From Bradyrhizobium murdochi (GTDB lineage: Bacteria > Pseudomonadota > Alphaproteobacteria > Rhizobiales > Xanthobacteraceae), in contig NZ_AXAU01000002.1 in assembly GCF_000472965.1 (NCBI RefSeq), positions 1 through 64,000 of the forward strand: a DNA stretch of 64,000 nt, written 5' to 3'. The translations under genes were made by a program, and so were the position numbers. This document shows, one piece after another, positions 9,644-18,275 of the stretch. The notes under the pieces were generated by a model that made no database searches, was not told where the DNA came from, and saw nothing but the letters and a program-made list of their open reading frames with translations. Within the stretch, counting starts at the first letter, position 1, and the number at the start of each line of letters is the position of its first letter.

Positions 9644-10672
9644 ATGAACACGCTGCCGAAACTATGGTCATTTTTGCTGCTCGCGGCGATGGCGCCTGTT
9701 ACCTTGATGCTTCACTCGGCGGACGTATGCGCGCAGCCCGCCAAGAGCGAGCGGGCCATCAGCCGCGCCTCAGCGCATGACCAAAGAGAGAAGATCAACG
9801 CCTGGACTGTCGGCCTCGCCGGCGGTTTGCTGGAGGGCGCACCTATTCGCCTGGCGGCAGAGATGGCCCGCATCGTCGATGACGGTCCGAATCTACATGT
9901 CCTGCCGATCGTCACTCGAGGAGCTACCGAGAACGTGAATTCGCTGCTCTACCTGCGTGGCGTCGATACCGCGATCATCAATTCCGACGCGCTCGAAGAG
10001 TACAAGATTCAGATACCGGAGATCCGGAGCCGCATAACCTATCTTCTCAATCTATTCCCGTCGGAGCTCCATATCTTCGTACGACCCGAAATCGAGACTT
10101 TGCAAGACCTCGCCGGCAAGAAAGTGAATTTCAACACCCAGGGCACGGCCGCCGCCTACTCAGGACCGCTGATCTTCAGCCGCCTAGGTATCAATGTCGA
10201 AAAGACTTTCATTCCACATCAGGTCGCTCTGGAGCAGATGCGCAAAGGGGAGATTGCGGCGGTCCTGTTCATCACCTCGAAACCCGTTGACGCTTTCGTG
10301 CGCGGGCGCTGGGACGAAGGCTACAAGTTCCTGTCCGTTAATTTCGACAGCAAGTTCGAGGATTACTACCTGCCGGCAACGCTTGAGGCGAAGGAGTATC
10401 CCAACTTAATCAAGCAGGGCGAACGCATCTCAACGATCGCGGTGCCAACCGCTTTGGTTGCGTTCAACTGGTCACCGCGATCGAAACGTTACCCGCCCGT
10501 TGCTCGTTTCGTGGATTATCTGTTCTCGCGGATCGACCGGCTGCAGGCCCCGGGATTCGATCCAAAATGGAAGTCGATCAATCTCGCTGCGACCGTCCCC
10601 GGGCTCGACCGCTTCTCGGCGGCGCAGGAATGGCTGGATCGCAAGGCGCGCAGCGCACAGGCACGGCCATGA
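9644..10672 (+). CDS. TAXI-family solute-binding protein
   Basis: A 342-residue protein with an N-terminal signal peptide (LWSFLLLAAMAPVTLML) and the features of TAXI-type TRAP substrate-binding proteins: an early WTVGLAGGLLEGAPIRLAAE segment, a TENVNSLLYLRGVDTAIINSD segment lining the ligand site in relatives, and LAGKKVNFNTQGTAAAY. No TRAP membrane subunit lies nearby, so it may serve an unlinked transporter or act as a periplasmic sensor. Start at 9644 is supported by GGAGACGGAG immediately upstream. Its stop overlaps the start of the VasI-like gene (ATGA), so the two are translationally coupled. Confidence 0.85.
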   Translation: MNTLPKLWSFLLLAAMAPVTLMLHSADVCAQPAKSERAISRASAHDQREKINAWTVGLAGGLLEGAPIRLAAEMARIVDDGPNLHVLPIVTRGATENVNSLLYLRGVDTAIINSDALEEYKIQIPEIRSRITYLLNLFPSELHIFVRPEIETLQDLAGKKVNFNTQGTAAAYSGPLIFSRLGINVEKTFIPHQVALEQMRKGEIAAVLFITSKPVDAFVRGRWDEGYKFLSVNFDSKFEDYYLPATLEAKEYPNLIKQGERISTIAVPTALVAFNWSPRSKRYPPVARFVDYLFSRIDRLQAPGFDPKWKSINLAATVPGLDRFSAAQEWLDRKARSAQARP

Positions 10673-11295
10673 AAAAAGCAGCGCTCCCGCTCGCTGTGCT
10701 GTTGGATGCAGCTTACAGCATGGCTTTCGCGCAAGGCGCCAGCGAGGTAATGGCGCATCTTCGCGCATGCTCTAATATGGAGCTTGCTGTGAGGACGGAA
10801 TGCTTGGAAACCATGCCGCGCAGTATCGCGCAAGCGGCCGCGGCAGGTAGTGACAACTGGCTGGTCAGCGAGACCACCTCGCCCGTGGACTATTCGCCGG
10901 TTGTTGTGGCGACTATGTTGTCTCGCGGCGGCTCCGATAGCGCCACGATGCAGCTCTCGATCCACTGCCGCGGCGGCCGTACCGAACTCGTGGTCACGGG
11001 GCCTGCGGTCTCGCGCAGCGCCGAGGAGTACCTGATCTCCTACCGCGTTAACGACAATCTCCCAGTGCAGCTTCCCGCTGCCCGCCCATCATTCGGAGCC
11101 GGCGCTGCGCTCAGGGGCGACGTGGTGCGACTGTTGCAGTCGCTGCCCGATGAGGGAGAATTCGCTGTGCGCCTTTCCTCGCGAACAGGTGTGGCGTCCG
11201 AGGGACATTTCTTGCTTGGCGGCCTGAAGACTGTCCGCGAGAAGCTGGCGACGGCATGCAAATGGCCACATGCCGTTGCCAGGCCACGCAACTAA
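10669..11295 (+). CDS. VasI-like periplasmic protein
   Basis: A 208-residue protein starting at the ATG that overlaps the previous stop. It has a signal-like N-terminus (MKKAALPLAVLLDAAYSMAFAQ), then two Cys in CSNMELAVRTECLE, a WLVSETTSPVD segment and a C-terminal GHFLLGGL...CKWP pattern. This order resembles VasI (type VI secretion-associated) family proteins, which also occur outside T6SS loci; the match is from memory of the pattern and is moderate. No other T6SS gene is in the window. Context suggests it works with the TAXI and DsrE-like proteins in the periplasm. Confidence 0.6.
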   Translation: MKKAALPLAVLLDAAYSMAFAQGASEVMAHLRACSNMELAVRTECLETMPRSIAQAAAAGSDNWLVSETTSPVDYSPVVVATMLSRGGSDSATMQLSIHCRGGRTELVVTGPAVSRSAEEYLISYRVNDNLPVQLPAARPSFGAGAALRGDVVRLLQSLPDEGEFAVRLSSRTGVASEGHFLLGGLKTVREKLATACKWPHAVARPRN

Positions 11296-11321
11296 TGGTC
11301 ATCGGACAGGAGGGAGCTCAC

Positions 11322-11846
11322 ATGACAACATTTGGAAAAATGGCTGGAGCCACCGCGGCAATTGCGGCACTGCTCTTGGTCGCACCGCCGTCGGAAGCGC
11401 AGGTGAACAAGAAGCAGTCCACGCAGGCGACCAAGCTCCCGGCCGTTACCAAAATCACGCCCACTCAGGATGCCACGAAGCCGCACCGCCTTATTCTGCA
11501 GGTAAACAGCAACGAGCCGGCGATGATGAATCTGGCGCTTAACAACGCGAGCAACGTAGCTCAGTATTATCAGGACCTCGGCGAGAAGGTGAATATCGAC
11601 ATCGTCACCTTCGGTCCCGGCCTGCATATGCTGCGTGACGACACTTCGCCGGTCAAAGCGAGGATCAAGGCGCTCTCGGAAAGCCAGCCTTCGATTTCCT
11701 TCGAGGCCTGCAGCAATACCCGCGAAAACATGGGCAGGAACGAGGGCAAGGAGATTCCGCTGGTCTCGGAAGCAAAGGTCGTGAAGTCGGGCGTGGTACG
11801 TGTGATGGAACTGCAGGAGCAGGGCTGGACCTACGTCAAGCCGTGA
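11322..11846 (+). CDS. Exported DsrE-like protein
   Basis: A 174-residue protein with a clear signal peptide (ATAAIAALLLVAPPSEA) and a mature part typical of DsrE-like folds: HRLILQVNSNEPAMMNLALN, NIDIVTFGPGLHMLRDD, SISFEACSNTRENM and VVRVMELQEQGWTYVKP. A Cys sits at the position of the conserved Cys of many DsrE relatives (EACSNT). DsrE proteins elsewhere handle sulfur; exported versions are mostly uncharacterised. Start at 11322 has AGGAGG upstream. Last gene of the coiled-coil/TAXI/VasI run. Confidence 0.8.
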   Translation: MTTFGKMAGATAAIAALLLVAPPSEAQVNKKQSTQATKLPAVTKITPTQDATKPHRLILQVNSNEPAMMNLALNNASNVAQYYQDLGEKVNIDIVTFGPGLHMLRDDTSPVKARIKALSESQPSISFEACSNTRENMGRNEGKEIPLVSEAKVVKSGVVRVMELQEQGWTYVKP

Positions 11847-12122
11847 CGCGCCCGCCCACTGCTGCCATGGGCAAGGAATCTGGTCCAACCAATCGTTGCG
11901 CCGGACTAAGCCCAGCGGATGCGGCAATCCTGGCGGTGCGGTCCAGTTGATGCTGCCAAGGTGCCAGTTTGGTTCATAGCCTGTACTAAACGGGTCTGGC
12001 AGCAGGATTCGGCCGCCTGCCGTGCCCCACGGTGTCGCCGCCGAATCAAAGGATTAATCCGCTCGCGCGGTAGGACGCTGCGGCCGGCGACACAGCCAAG
12101 AGGATAGCGCAGCAGGGCGCCC

Positions 12123-12161
12123 TGTCTTGAGATGAGGGGTTCGCAACCTTCACTCAAGACA
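12123..12161. terminator. Inverted repeat, possible stem-loop
   Basis: TGTCTTGAG at 12123-12131 is perfectly complementary to CTCAAGACA at 12153-12161 with a 21-base loop. It lies in the convergent space between the DsrE-like gene and the minus-strand gene ending at 12194. No T-run follows, so termination is only one possibility. Confidence 0.3.
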
Positions 12162-12193
12162 AGAGCATCCCCATGACCGACGAGGCAGGAAGT

Positions 12194-12523
12194 CTAAGCA
12201 GCGTCGTTAGCCTGGCGGGTAATTGCCACAACCTCCACTCTGTCTACCTCAATCAGCATAACAAACGTAAAATCATCTGCAGCCGGCGCCAATCCAACAG
12301 CACGCTCGAAGGCGGCTATTTCTTTCTCTGTAGCCGGCCGAAGCCCGAACACAGAATCCACTGGGCAAACGGGGACGCCGTTCGAGCTTATCTCATGCAA
12401 ATCCAAACGGAACTCTGGCACCGCGCACATACCGCGTGCAAACTCGATGTCTTGCGCCTGAAGAGCAAGCGTCGGCGTTCCGTTGATATCGAGCGTGAAG
12501 ATCTTGCGTTCCGGTTGCTCCAA
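12194..12523 (-). CDS. Hypothetical protein
   Basis: A 109-residue soluble protein (KIFTLDINGTPTLALQAQDI ... FTFVMLIEVDRVEVVAITRQ) with no signal or membrane segment. The start appears to be a TTG at 12523, with AGGA four bases upstream and an in-frame stop at 12550; no ATG is available. I do not recognise a domain. A long opposite-strand frame covers the same DNA but has a worse composition. Conserved function unknown. Confidence 0.55.
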   Translation of the reverse strand: MEQPERKIFTLDINGTPTLALQAQDIEFARGMCAVPEFRLDLHEISSNGVPVCPVDSVFGLRPATEKEIAAFERAVGLAPAADDFTFVMLIEVDRVEVVAITRQANDAA

Positions 12524-12703
12524 TTTTCCTATGCCCTTAGATACAATCTATTTAAAAAGCGGAGAATTTTGCGTCGCGATCACGAATGGTCGATCTTGAT
12601 CGCCAACTGAATGCAGCGTCAATAGAAATCACCCTAGGGGAGATGCAGACGGGCCGCCGAGGCCCTACCCGGCAGTATTCAACGTCTGCAACTCGAAAAT
12701 CTT

Positions 12704-13096
12704 TCAACCCGCCTCTCTTAAGGGCCGGGGTTCAGGATATGCGCAGGCCTCTTTTAACAAGGCATCGGTGGCTTCCTTCAAGACAGCCGCGTCATTGCCC
12801 GGCAAGTAGCACGCTTCTAGATTGAACACGATAATGGTTAGTCCCAGCGCGCGCGGCCAATCACCTGCATCCGACAATTGATGTATAGTTTTCGAAGCGT
12901 GCTTCAAAACTTCCTTTCGTTCTGCGCTGGAGGCGCTCGCGTAACGCCTACGTAAAAACTCGAAACTCGACTTCACAACACCAAAGCACGCCGATTTTGC
13001 AGCAGGATCTGCAGCATCAATCCGCGGCTTCAAGTCCTCGTATCGCTTGCGGAGGACATTGGCTCGCGCTTCGTGCCAGAGGTTCAGAAATTTCAT
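12704..13096 (-). CDS. Hypothetical helical protein
   Basis: A 130-residue predicted all-helical protein (MKFLNLWHEARANVLRKRYE; later SFEFLRRRYASASSAERKEV and DALLKEACAYPEPRPLREAG). Start chosen at 13096 because AGGAGGGGG immediately precedes it; an upstream in-frame start is less likely. No known domain is recognised. It stands alone on the minus strand. Confidence 0.65.
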   Translation of the reverse strand: MKFLNLWHEARANVLRKRYEDLKPRIDAADPAAKSACFGVVKSSFEFLRRRYASASSAERKEVLKHASKTIHQLSDAGDWPRALGLTIIVFNLEACYLPGNDAAVLKEATDALLKEACAYPEPRPLREAG

Positions 13097-13391
13097 TCCC
13101 CCTCCTGACCAGCTTCCCTGATTGATAACCAATTAGAAACGCGGAAAATGCGGCAGCCGTGCGGCGGAACCTCGGGATCGCCCCGGGGGAATTGCCCTGG
13201 TCTCGCGCGGCAAAAGCTGGCAGGCACCCGACGATGAACTGCCCTTCCCCCTGAATCGGAATTGCCGCGTTGGAGCGCTCAGCAATACAGGCCGTCTACG
13301 CGAAGCTATCGCGGTACACTTGTCTTAAACCACCAATAAGCGGCGTTCCAACTCGACGAACCAACCTCAAAACATTGATTGAGAGCTGGCC

Positions 13392-13592
13392 TCAGTGCTT
13401 AGGCAATTCCCAGCCCCGCACACCGGGTCTTTCTTGAGGAGTGGCCAAGGACTCGATGGCCGACTCTTCTTCCAAAAGACGACGTTCAATATACTGGCGC
13501 TCAGCGTCCGTCAGCATCGTCTTCAGCAATTGCCGGTAGCGTTGTACGTTATTGCGATGCGTTCGTAATCGAACAAAACTCTCTTCAATCAT
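13392..13592 (-). CDS. Small conserved-looking hypothetical protein
   Basis: A 66-residue protein, strongly helical and basic (FVRLRTHRNNVQRYRQLLKT, then ERQYIERRLLEEESAIESL). I recall similar short proteins in bradyrhizobial genomes but cannot name a function. Start at ATG 13592. No signal or membrane segment. Confidence 0.6.
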   Translation of the reverse strand: MIEESFVRLRTHRNNVQRYRQLLKTMLTDAERQYIERRLLEEESAIESLATPQERPGVRGWELPKH

Positions 13593-13941
13593 GGGTCGTT
13601 ACTCTCAACCGATGCATCATTAAAAGATATTTCAATGTATTTGGCTTAAAAAAAGGACTTGCCCGCCTGAGCTTATCGCCGGCGAGTAAGCTGTCAATAA
13701 TAAATGGAGCGGTGGGTTAAGCGGAGGCGTCCTGGCGATGGTCTAGCATTTGACTTCTGACACTTGCTAGCTGGGCCCACCGTCCGCCGGCTGCAGGGCG
13801 CCTATCCAACGGACCCGCCCGCCCCTCCGCCAAGCCCGCAATTTATGATACCCGCCTTCAGATTGCTCGTATCGTCCAGACTCTTGCGTCTCGGTACCCA
13901 AAAGTTAAGCTCCTAGCTTTGACGGTTTTGGGGGAGACGAG
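13593..13941. other. Intergenic region
   Basis: Between two divergent small genes. AT-rich near 13615-13660 (TTAAAAGATATTTCAATG), so it may hold a promoter; nothing else is seen. Confidence 0.35.
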
Positions 13942-14112
13942 ATGTTGCAAGGTATTAATTGGTTACTTGAAGACCCTATCGCTATTTATGTGACCGTCGG
14001 GATTGCCGTTTCAATCATACAGCACTACCGAGAGATGAAGCTGATTGAGGTGAGAGCGGCGGACCTCGCGGCCCGCATTCAAAGGCTCGAGGTACTTATG
14101 ATGACCAGCTAA
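13942..14112 (+). CDS. Small membrane-anchored protein (56 residues)
   Basis: A 56-residue frame with a good GGGGGAGA site upstream of ATG 13942. It has an N-terminal membrane helix (PIAIYVTVGIAVSIIQHY) followed by a short amphipathic/coiled segment (RAADLAARIQRLEVLMM). Function unknown. Confidence 0.5.
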   Translation: MLQGINWLLEDPIAIYVTVGIAVSIIQHYREMKLIEVRAADLAARIQRLEVLMMTS

Positions 14113-14508
14113 GCAGGCATTTGTGCCGGGTCATTGCAGCACGCTCCACGCCGTCAGGTGCCAGCTCGCGGGTATTTTGCAGACCAGCGAGATCACGGAA
14201 TTTCTCTCTTTCGCCGATCTTGCTGTGATCCAACGCAACCGACGACACCCGTAGTCATAGCAGACGGCGTGCCGTTAGTTTGCCGAGAATGGTCCCAATT
14301 CGAACCCGGCGTCAGTGCTGACCAAGCGGCTCGCGATACACTCATTGATTGACCGTTTCCGTGATCTAATTGCCAACTGAGCCAATTGGATCCCGCGACC
14401 GGACCGCCTCAGGAGTACGCGCTGACACAATCGGGCGGAAAGGCAGTGTTTGAGTTCGCGCTTGGCGCTGCTCAAGTGCATCCCTCAAAACTGCGGTTAC
14501 CTTACGGT
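14113..14508. other. Gene-free stretch
   Basis: Only short frames without ribosome-binding sites or domain features are seen here, on both strands. Confidence 0.3.
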
Positions 14509-14739
14509 CTATGAGCTCGAGGCGGTCGGCAGTTGCATTGGTTTGAAGACGAAGCTCCAGCAACTCATCCCCGATGAGCCGCCTAACCGTTCCCCCACAA
14601 GCACAGAGAACACGTAGCAGATAAATAGTGCGACTAAAATGCTACTTATGATTGTTCGGTATTCAGGAAATACGTTCCAAACCGCAGCCCCCAGAATTGC
14701 GGCAGTAGTCCAGCCAACGACTTTGAAGAATGTCTCCAT
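14509..14739 (-). CDS. Small membrane protein (76 residues)
   Basis: Two hydrophobic segments, WTTAAILGAAVWNVF and ISSILVALFICYVFSVLV, then a polar Ser/Met-containing tail. Start set at ATG 14739 because AGGAG lies eight bases upstream; a TTG at 14745 is too close to that site. Function unknown. Confidence 0.5.
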   Translation of the reverse strand: METFFKVVGWTTAAILGAAVWNVFPEYRTIISSILVALFICYVFSVLVGERLGGSSGMSCWSFVFKPMQLPTASSS

Positions 14740-14842
14740 TTCCAATACTCCTACAAAGAAAGTCGAAGCTTCGTACTCAAGCTATTTATACGCTCCTGAT
14801 TGCGGCGCGGGATTTCAGTTAGACCGAACGGACTTAGGAGAG

Positions 14843-14926
14843 TTACGACCGTAATGAGTCGATGCCGTGGGCCACGAAAATTCCGAGACCTAGAACCAAC
14901 AGAAATGCGATTACGGCATCAAACAT
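14843..14926 (-). CDS. Single-helix micro-protein (27 residues)
   Basis: ATG 14926 to TAA 14843 encodes MFDAVIAFLLVLGLGIFVAH followed by a short polar tail, that is, one transmembrane helix with almost nothing else. No clear ribosome-binding site is visible. The hydrophobic pattern resembles the other one-helix frames at 4630 and 31370. Low to moderate confidence because of length. Confidence 0.35.
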   Translation of the reverse strand: MFDAVIAFLLVLGLGIFVAHGIDSLRS

Positions 14927-15140
14927 GGCGATAAGCGAAGGCCGCTTCTGCTGATCAGTCAAAAAGATTCGACTTCATAAAGGGAAGGTTTTGCCTGACT
15001 GGTGCATCAAGGCCACAATGAAGCCGACCAAATTCGGGCTACCGTGGCGCGAAGAGGATGCTTCCCGCTTTCCGCAATTTTGTTGGTCGCTGCCGGTCGC
15101 CATGGTTAGGGAGGCGGCTCAAAAACCACAAAGTGTTCCG

Positions 15141-15572
15141 TCAAGTATTCAGGTAAGCTCTCAATGCAAGACGTGTAGTCGGTACAAGCCTGGGCTCAAT
15201 TTCGGCAAGCTCCACCGGTTCTACGATAAGGAGAGATCCTTCGGTGATGGCCAGCGCATCCACTGGAATATCGCGCACGACGAAAAGATATCCGTGGATC
15301 GTTCCTCCCTCGCTGTCGATGTCCTCACCCTCAAAGCTTCCAAGATGCTCAAAGCGATCCGCTGGGACAAAATATCCGATCTCCTCGTGTAGCTCGCGAA
15401 CCATGCATTCCAAGAAAGTTTCGTTGCCCTCGCGGTGACCACCAAATAGACCAATCTTACCCGGGTTGGTGATGCCGACAACATTGTCGCGCAATTGAAA
15501 CAGGTAACGCCCAAAAGTATCAATAACGATCGCACCGGTAGTTTCGCGATACCGCAGCTGCTTGTCCTTCAT
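15141..15572 (-). CDS. Nudix hydrolase
   Basis: A 143-residue protein with a complete Nudix box, G-x5-E-x7-REL-x-EE-x-G (GHREGNETFLECMVRELHEE then IG), about residues 43-65. Nudix enzymes cleave nucleoside diphosphates linked to another group; the substrate cannot be told. N-terminus RETTGAIVIDTFGRYLFQLR forms the usual first strands. Start at 15572 has AAGGG upstream. A small possible gene (15520-15717) overlaps its 5' end. Confidence 0.85.
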   Translation of the reverse strand: MKDKQLRYRETTGAIVIDTFGRYLFQLRDNVVGITNPGKIGLFGGHREGNETFLECMVRELHEEIGYFVPADRFEHLGSFEGEDIDSEGGTIHGYLFVVRDIPVDALAITEGSLLIVEPVELAEIEPRLVPTTRLALRAYLNT

Positions 15573-15717
15573 TTCGCAATCCCTTGCCACCACGCTCTTC
15601 GATCCTCTCCGATTTGCGCTCTGCGTCATGCGGCACTTCCCGGGGGATCAAATTATTCTGCTCGATGTCGCCTGCCCAGCCCATGCATCGCAGTTTGTCG
15701 TGACCGAAAATCGTCAT
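15520..15717 (-). CDS. Possible small hypothetical protein overlapping the Nudix start
   Basis: A 65-residue frame beginning MTIFGHDKLRCMGWAGDIEQ, rich in charged residues, whose last 53 bases overlap the Nudix gene in another frame. No clear ribosome-binding site. It could be a leader peptide or chance; kept as a low-confidence call. Confidence 0.25.
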   Translation of the reverse strand: MTIFGHDKLRCMGWAGDIEQNNLIPREVPHDAERKSERIEERGGKGLRNEGQAAAVSRNYRCDRY

Positions 15718-15910
15718 GGCCTCGCAGCGACCCATGCCTTGCGACGGCCCCCTTAGCAAACAAGACCCGCTTCGCATAGGCCGATAGCGATTTCCGCGAT
15801 GATGTGACCATCAAGGATGAGCATCAATTGATGCCGCAGGCGTGATCTCGCCTACTCACTTCGCTCTATCAGATGGACAGACACGCACGCTCCCCCGTTC
15901 GACAGCGCAT

Positions 15911-16201
15911 TCATCGAGGCTTTGAGCTTCGATTTAATTTTTCGAGCAGCTGCAGCACCTCTGAGCTCACCTCAATTGTGTCTGCTGTCGGCAATTGCTT
16001 CTGGGAGGGACGCGGCGCCTGCTTTTCCATCTGCGCGCGCGATGCGGCTTGCGCCAACGCGAGAGCTGATGCCTTCCTCTCTGCGATGGCAAGGAGTATG
16101 AGGCCGATAACCATAGGAAATAGGCCGATGAACTCCCAGTCGTCTATCGCAAAACATAGTACGAAACCGAGGATAAGAAGAGTTGCTCCAGCAATACGCA
16201 T
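15911..16201 (-). CDS. Small membrane protein with charged tail
   Basis: A 96-residue protein with two transmembrane helices (RIAGATLLILGFVLCFAID and FIGLFPMVIGLILLAIAE) and a soluble coiled C-terminal half (SEVLQLLEKLNRSSKPR). Start chosen at 16201 with GGGG upstream; a longer in-frame version from 16339 adds a basic, less likely N-terminus. Function unknown. Confidence 0.6.
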   Translation of the reverse strand: MRIAGATLLILGFVLCFAIDDWEFIGLFPMVIGLILLAIAERKASALALAQAASRAQMEKQAPRPSQKQLPTADTIEVSSEVLQLLEKLNRSSKPR

Positions 16202-16283
16202 CCTCACCCCAATAAAATTACCCAAAAACCCCACATTTTTATTGGCTTTGGCGCGCCTCCACAAGCTTGGGCGGTATTTGCGA

Positions 16284-16607
16284 TCATTTGAGAACAGCCC
16301 GGCCGCCAGAAAGCGGCCGCGATCTTTTTTCATCGCCACTGCGATTGCATGAATAATCTGCCAGGAAGAGCTTTTGTTTTCTTTGTGCCGCTTCTAGTGA
16401 AATTGAATCGGACCGCCATGGTACCGATCTGGAAAAAAGCTGATCTCCGCGCTGACTTCGCGCGGGCCTCTTGACCGCCGCTGCCTGTTCGGCCCTTTGC
16501 ACCGCTTCTCGCAACTTCAGCAATTCGGACATCTGAACGGCGAGCGCGTGCGTAATAATAGCTGCCGCCCTCAGTTTTTCTAACGATGGACGAGATTCTA
16601 CTGTCAC
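16284..16607 (-). CDS. Hypothetical protein
   Basis: A 107-residue basic protein with a helical front (SLEKLRAAAIITHALAVQMS, LLKLREAVQRAEQAAA) and an Arg/Ser-rich tail. Start is a GTG at 16607 with AAGGAG seven bases upstream. It lies just upstream of the two-helix membrane protein on the same strand and may be cotranscribed with it. Not recognised. Confidence 0.5.
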   Translation of the reverse strand: MTVESRPSLEKLRAAAIITHALAVQMSELLKLREAVQRAEQAAAVKRPARSQRGDQLFSRSVPWRSDSISLEAAQRKQKLFLADYSCNRSGDEKRSRPLSGGRAVLK

Positions 16608-16865
16608 GAGCAAACTCCTTAAGGAAGTGTGAGCCTTACCGAATCGCGAATTACGTGTCGATCAGCGCTCACGTTTAACCCTACCGCTGAACGTTAATTC
16701 AGCAGTACCGCTTCCCTGCCCGCAATTAATCCCATTGAAGGGCCATGGACGGAAGTTCTTGTAATCAAGCAGCGTTTTCCGCCCAACTTTTTAGGTATAT
16801 AAATACCTCCGCCTGCAACTAGCGTGCGCTGTTCGATCCGCGAGTGGCAAATCGGTACTGCACAT

Positions 16866-16914
16866 TTAAATTGTCTGCTTTATGATTATGATTTAATATG
16901 CTCTGAATTAATTG
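16866..16914 (+). promoter_or_regulatory. AT-rich control segment upstream of the glycine-rich gene
   Basis: Contains ATTTAATATGCT at 16891-16902, identical to one arm and loop of the palindrome in the rfbC-rfbA intergenic region (22084-22095), plus ATTTAAATTG nearby. A shared regulator is inferred. Confidence 0.4.
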
Positions 16915-16929
16915 AGTGGGAATTGCGCC

Positions 16930-17373
16930 ATGCCGAACGACATCGAGATCGAAGATCGCCGCAAATTTCTGATTTCTTGCGGAAGGTTCGCCGCTGTAAC
17001 TCCGCCGGCTATGACTTTACTTCTGTCCACTTCATTGACGTCAACGGCGATTGCCCGGTCTGGCCATTCTGGCAATCACGGCCGGCCGGAACATTCCTTT
17101 TTCGACAATGATCCCGATCCCCCCGGCGACAAGAAAGTCTCCGACGACAAGAGCCCGCGTGAGGAACAAGCAAGGCACGGAGACGGCAATCACGCCTCCC
17201 TCGGCGGTGGTGGTGGCGGCGGTGGCGGTGGCGGTGGCGGTGGCGCTGGTGGTTCAGGAGCGAATGCCTCGCGAGGCGGAAGTTCGGGCGGCTCTCGCGG
17301 CGGTGGCGGCTCAAGCGCACTCTATGGTGGCGGTGAAGACGATAGATGGCGGAGAGGCAGCAGGCCCCGATAG
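16930..17373 (+). CDS. Exported glycine-rich protein with RRKFL N-terminal block
   Basis: A 147-residue protein. Residues 10-45 (DRRKFLISCGRFAAVTPPAM, then TLLLSTSLTSTAIARSG) look like a twin-arginine signal: RRKFL, a hydrophobic stretch and an AIA cleavage site. The same block with few changes occurs in the protein at 17892-18137. The mature part is polar and then a long Gly run (about residues 98-110) and Gly/Ser/Arg repeats ending in RRGSRPR. Start at 16930. Located beside a PqqD-HPr-kinase fusion and a nucleotidyltransferase, so it may be their substrate; that is inference. Confidence 0.7.
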   Translation: MPNDIEIEDRRKFLISCGRFAAVTPPAMTLLLSTSLTSTAIARSGHSGNHGRPEHSFFDNDPDPPGDKKVSDDKSPREEQARHGDGNHASLGGGGGGGGGGGGGGAGGSGANASRGGSSGGSRGGGGSSALYGGGEDDRWRRGSRPR

Positions 17374-17891
17374 GTGGAGGTGTTGGGCGCCGTCCTCGTT
17401 GCGGGCAACAGCGTTTCCTTCCAGCAGGCTCGCTCAAGCATAGTGCCGACTATGGAAGTCCTGTCGGGGACATGAAAACAAAGGTCAGACGCAACTAGCA
17501 ATTGCGCTGCGCCCCTTGAATCGCTGACACCAGATGCAATTGCGCACTCAGGAAGACGGTTGCTGCCCGCAGCGCCGGCGATGATCACCGCCCAAAGTGT
17601 AACAATCATCAGATAAGAGACTGCTTAAGCCTTGCGCTCGGCGCAAGATCCGTTTCTTCCAGTCCGAGGGTTGGTTTTATTTCGAATGCCACTGCCGCCG
17701 TACGTTGCCATTACACCAGAAGTTGGTGAACGGTGTACACACGTTTGGCGGCCTCCTGACTGAAGTGGCTGTTACGAGTTTAAGCAAGCGCTGGCGGGCC
17801 GCGGAACGTCATCAGTATATTGCGGCTACCTCAACTCGCGGGTTGTCGAGAAGCGTGCGTTCAGCAGCTTGGTCTGGATCGACAGGAGTGC
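17374..17891. other. Gene-free stretch between the two glycine-rich genes
   Basis: The DNA between the two related small genes shows no supported gene. A minus-strand frame (17322-17609) begins with a hydrophobic segment but has no ribosome-binding site and overlaps the Gly-rich gene; it was not accepted. Confidence 0.3.
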
Positions 17892-18137
17892 CTAGAACAA
17901 CCAGTCAAGGAACCGCTCAAGCCAGTTAGGCAGATCGGGCCGCTGATGGGGTCTTCCACCTCCCCCACCGCTGCCGGAGCGTGCAATCGCATCGGAATTC
18001 AGTGAAGTTGACAGTAACAGGGTCACAGCGGGAGGCGTAACGACGGCAAATCTGCCGCATGCCGCCAGAAACTTCCGCCTGTCAGCATCGAGATCTAGCT
18101 CCGCGTTGAGGACCGGCCCATCAGTATTTTTGTTCAT
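17892..18137 (-). CDS. Small exported protein with the same RRKFL block
   Basis: An 81-residue protein; residues 18-52 (DRRKFLAACGRFAVVTPPAV, TLLLSTSLNSDAIARSG) match the block in the 147-residue protein at 16930. After the AIA site come a short Gly run, a Pro/Arg-rich segment and a hydrophobic-aromatic end (WLERFLDWLF). GGAG lies eight bases before ATG 18137. It is divergent from, and 138 bases away from, the PqqD-HPr-kinase fusion. Role unknown; could be a Tat-exported peptide or a precursor recognised by the PqqD-like domain. Confidence 0.7.
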   Translation of the reverse strand: MNKNTDGPVLNAELDLDADRRKFLAACGRFAVVTPPAVTLLLSTSLNSDAIARSGSGGGGGRPHQRPDLPNWLERFLDWLF

Positions 18138-18275
18138 GGCTTGGGCTCCATCTTAATTTGAGCGGACCGTGTCAAGTTCCCGCTCTACTTCCAATTTACT
18201 CGATTTAAATTTTCGGCTTAAATAATGTCAACTTCATCGCGAAGATTATTTTGACGCACCCTTGTGGAGTCCTGC

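Noticed and set aside
10669..11295. A type VI secretion cluster suggested by the VasI-like gene
   Set aside because: No other T6SS gene is in the window, so the gene is described only as VasI-like.
12173..12610. 145-residue frame on the plus strand
   Set aside because: Antisense to the 109-residue hypothetical, whose acidic/hydrophobic composition is more protein-like.
17322..17609. 95-residue frame on the minus strand with a hydrophobic start
   Set aside because: Overlaps the glycine-rich gene, has no ribosome-binding site and an irregular Pro/Arg-rich end.
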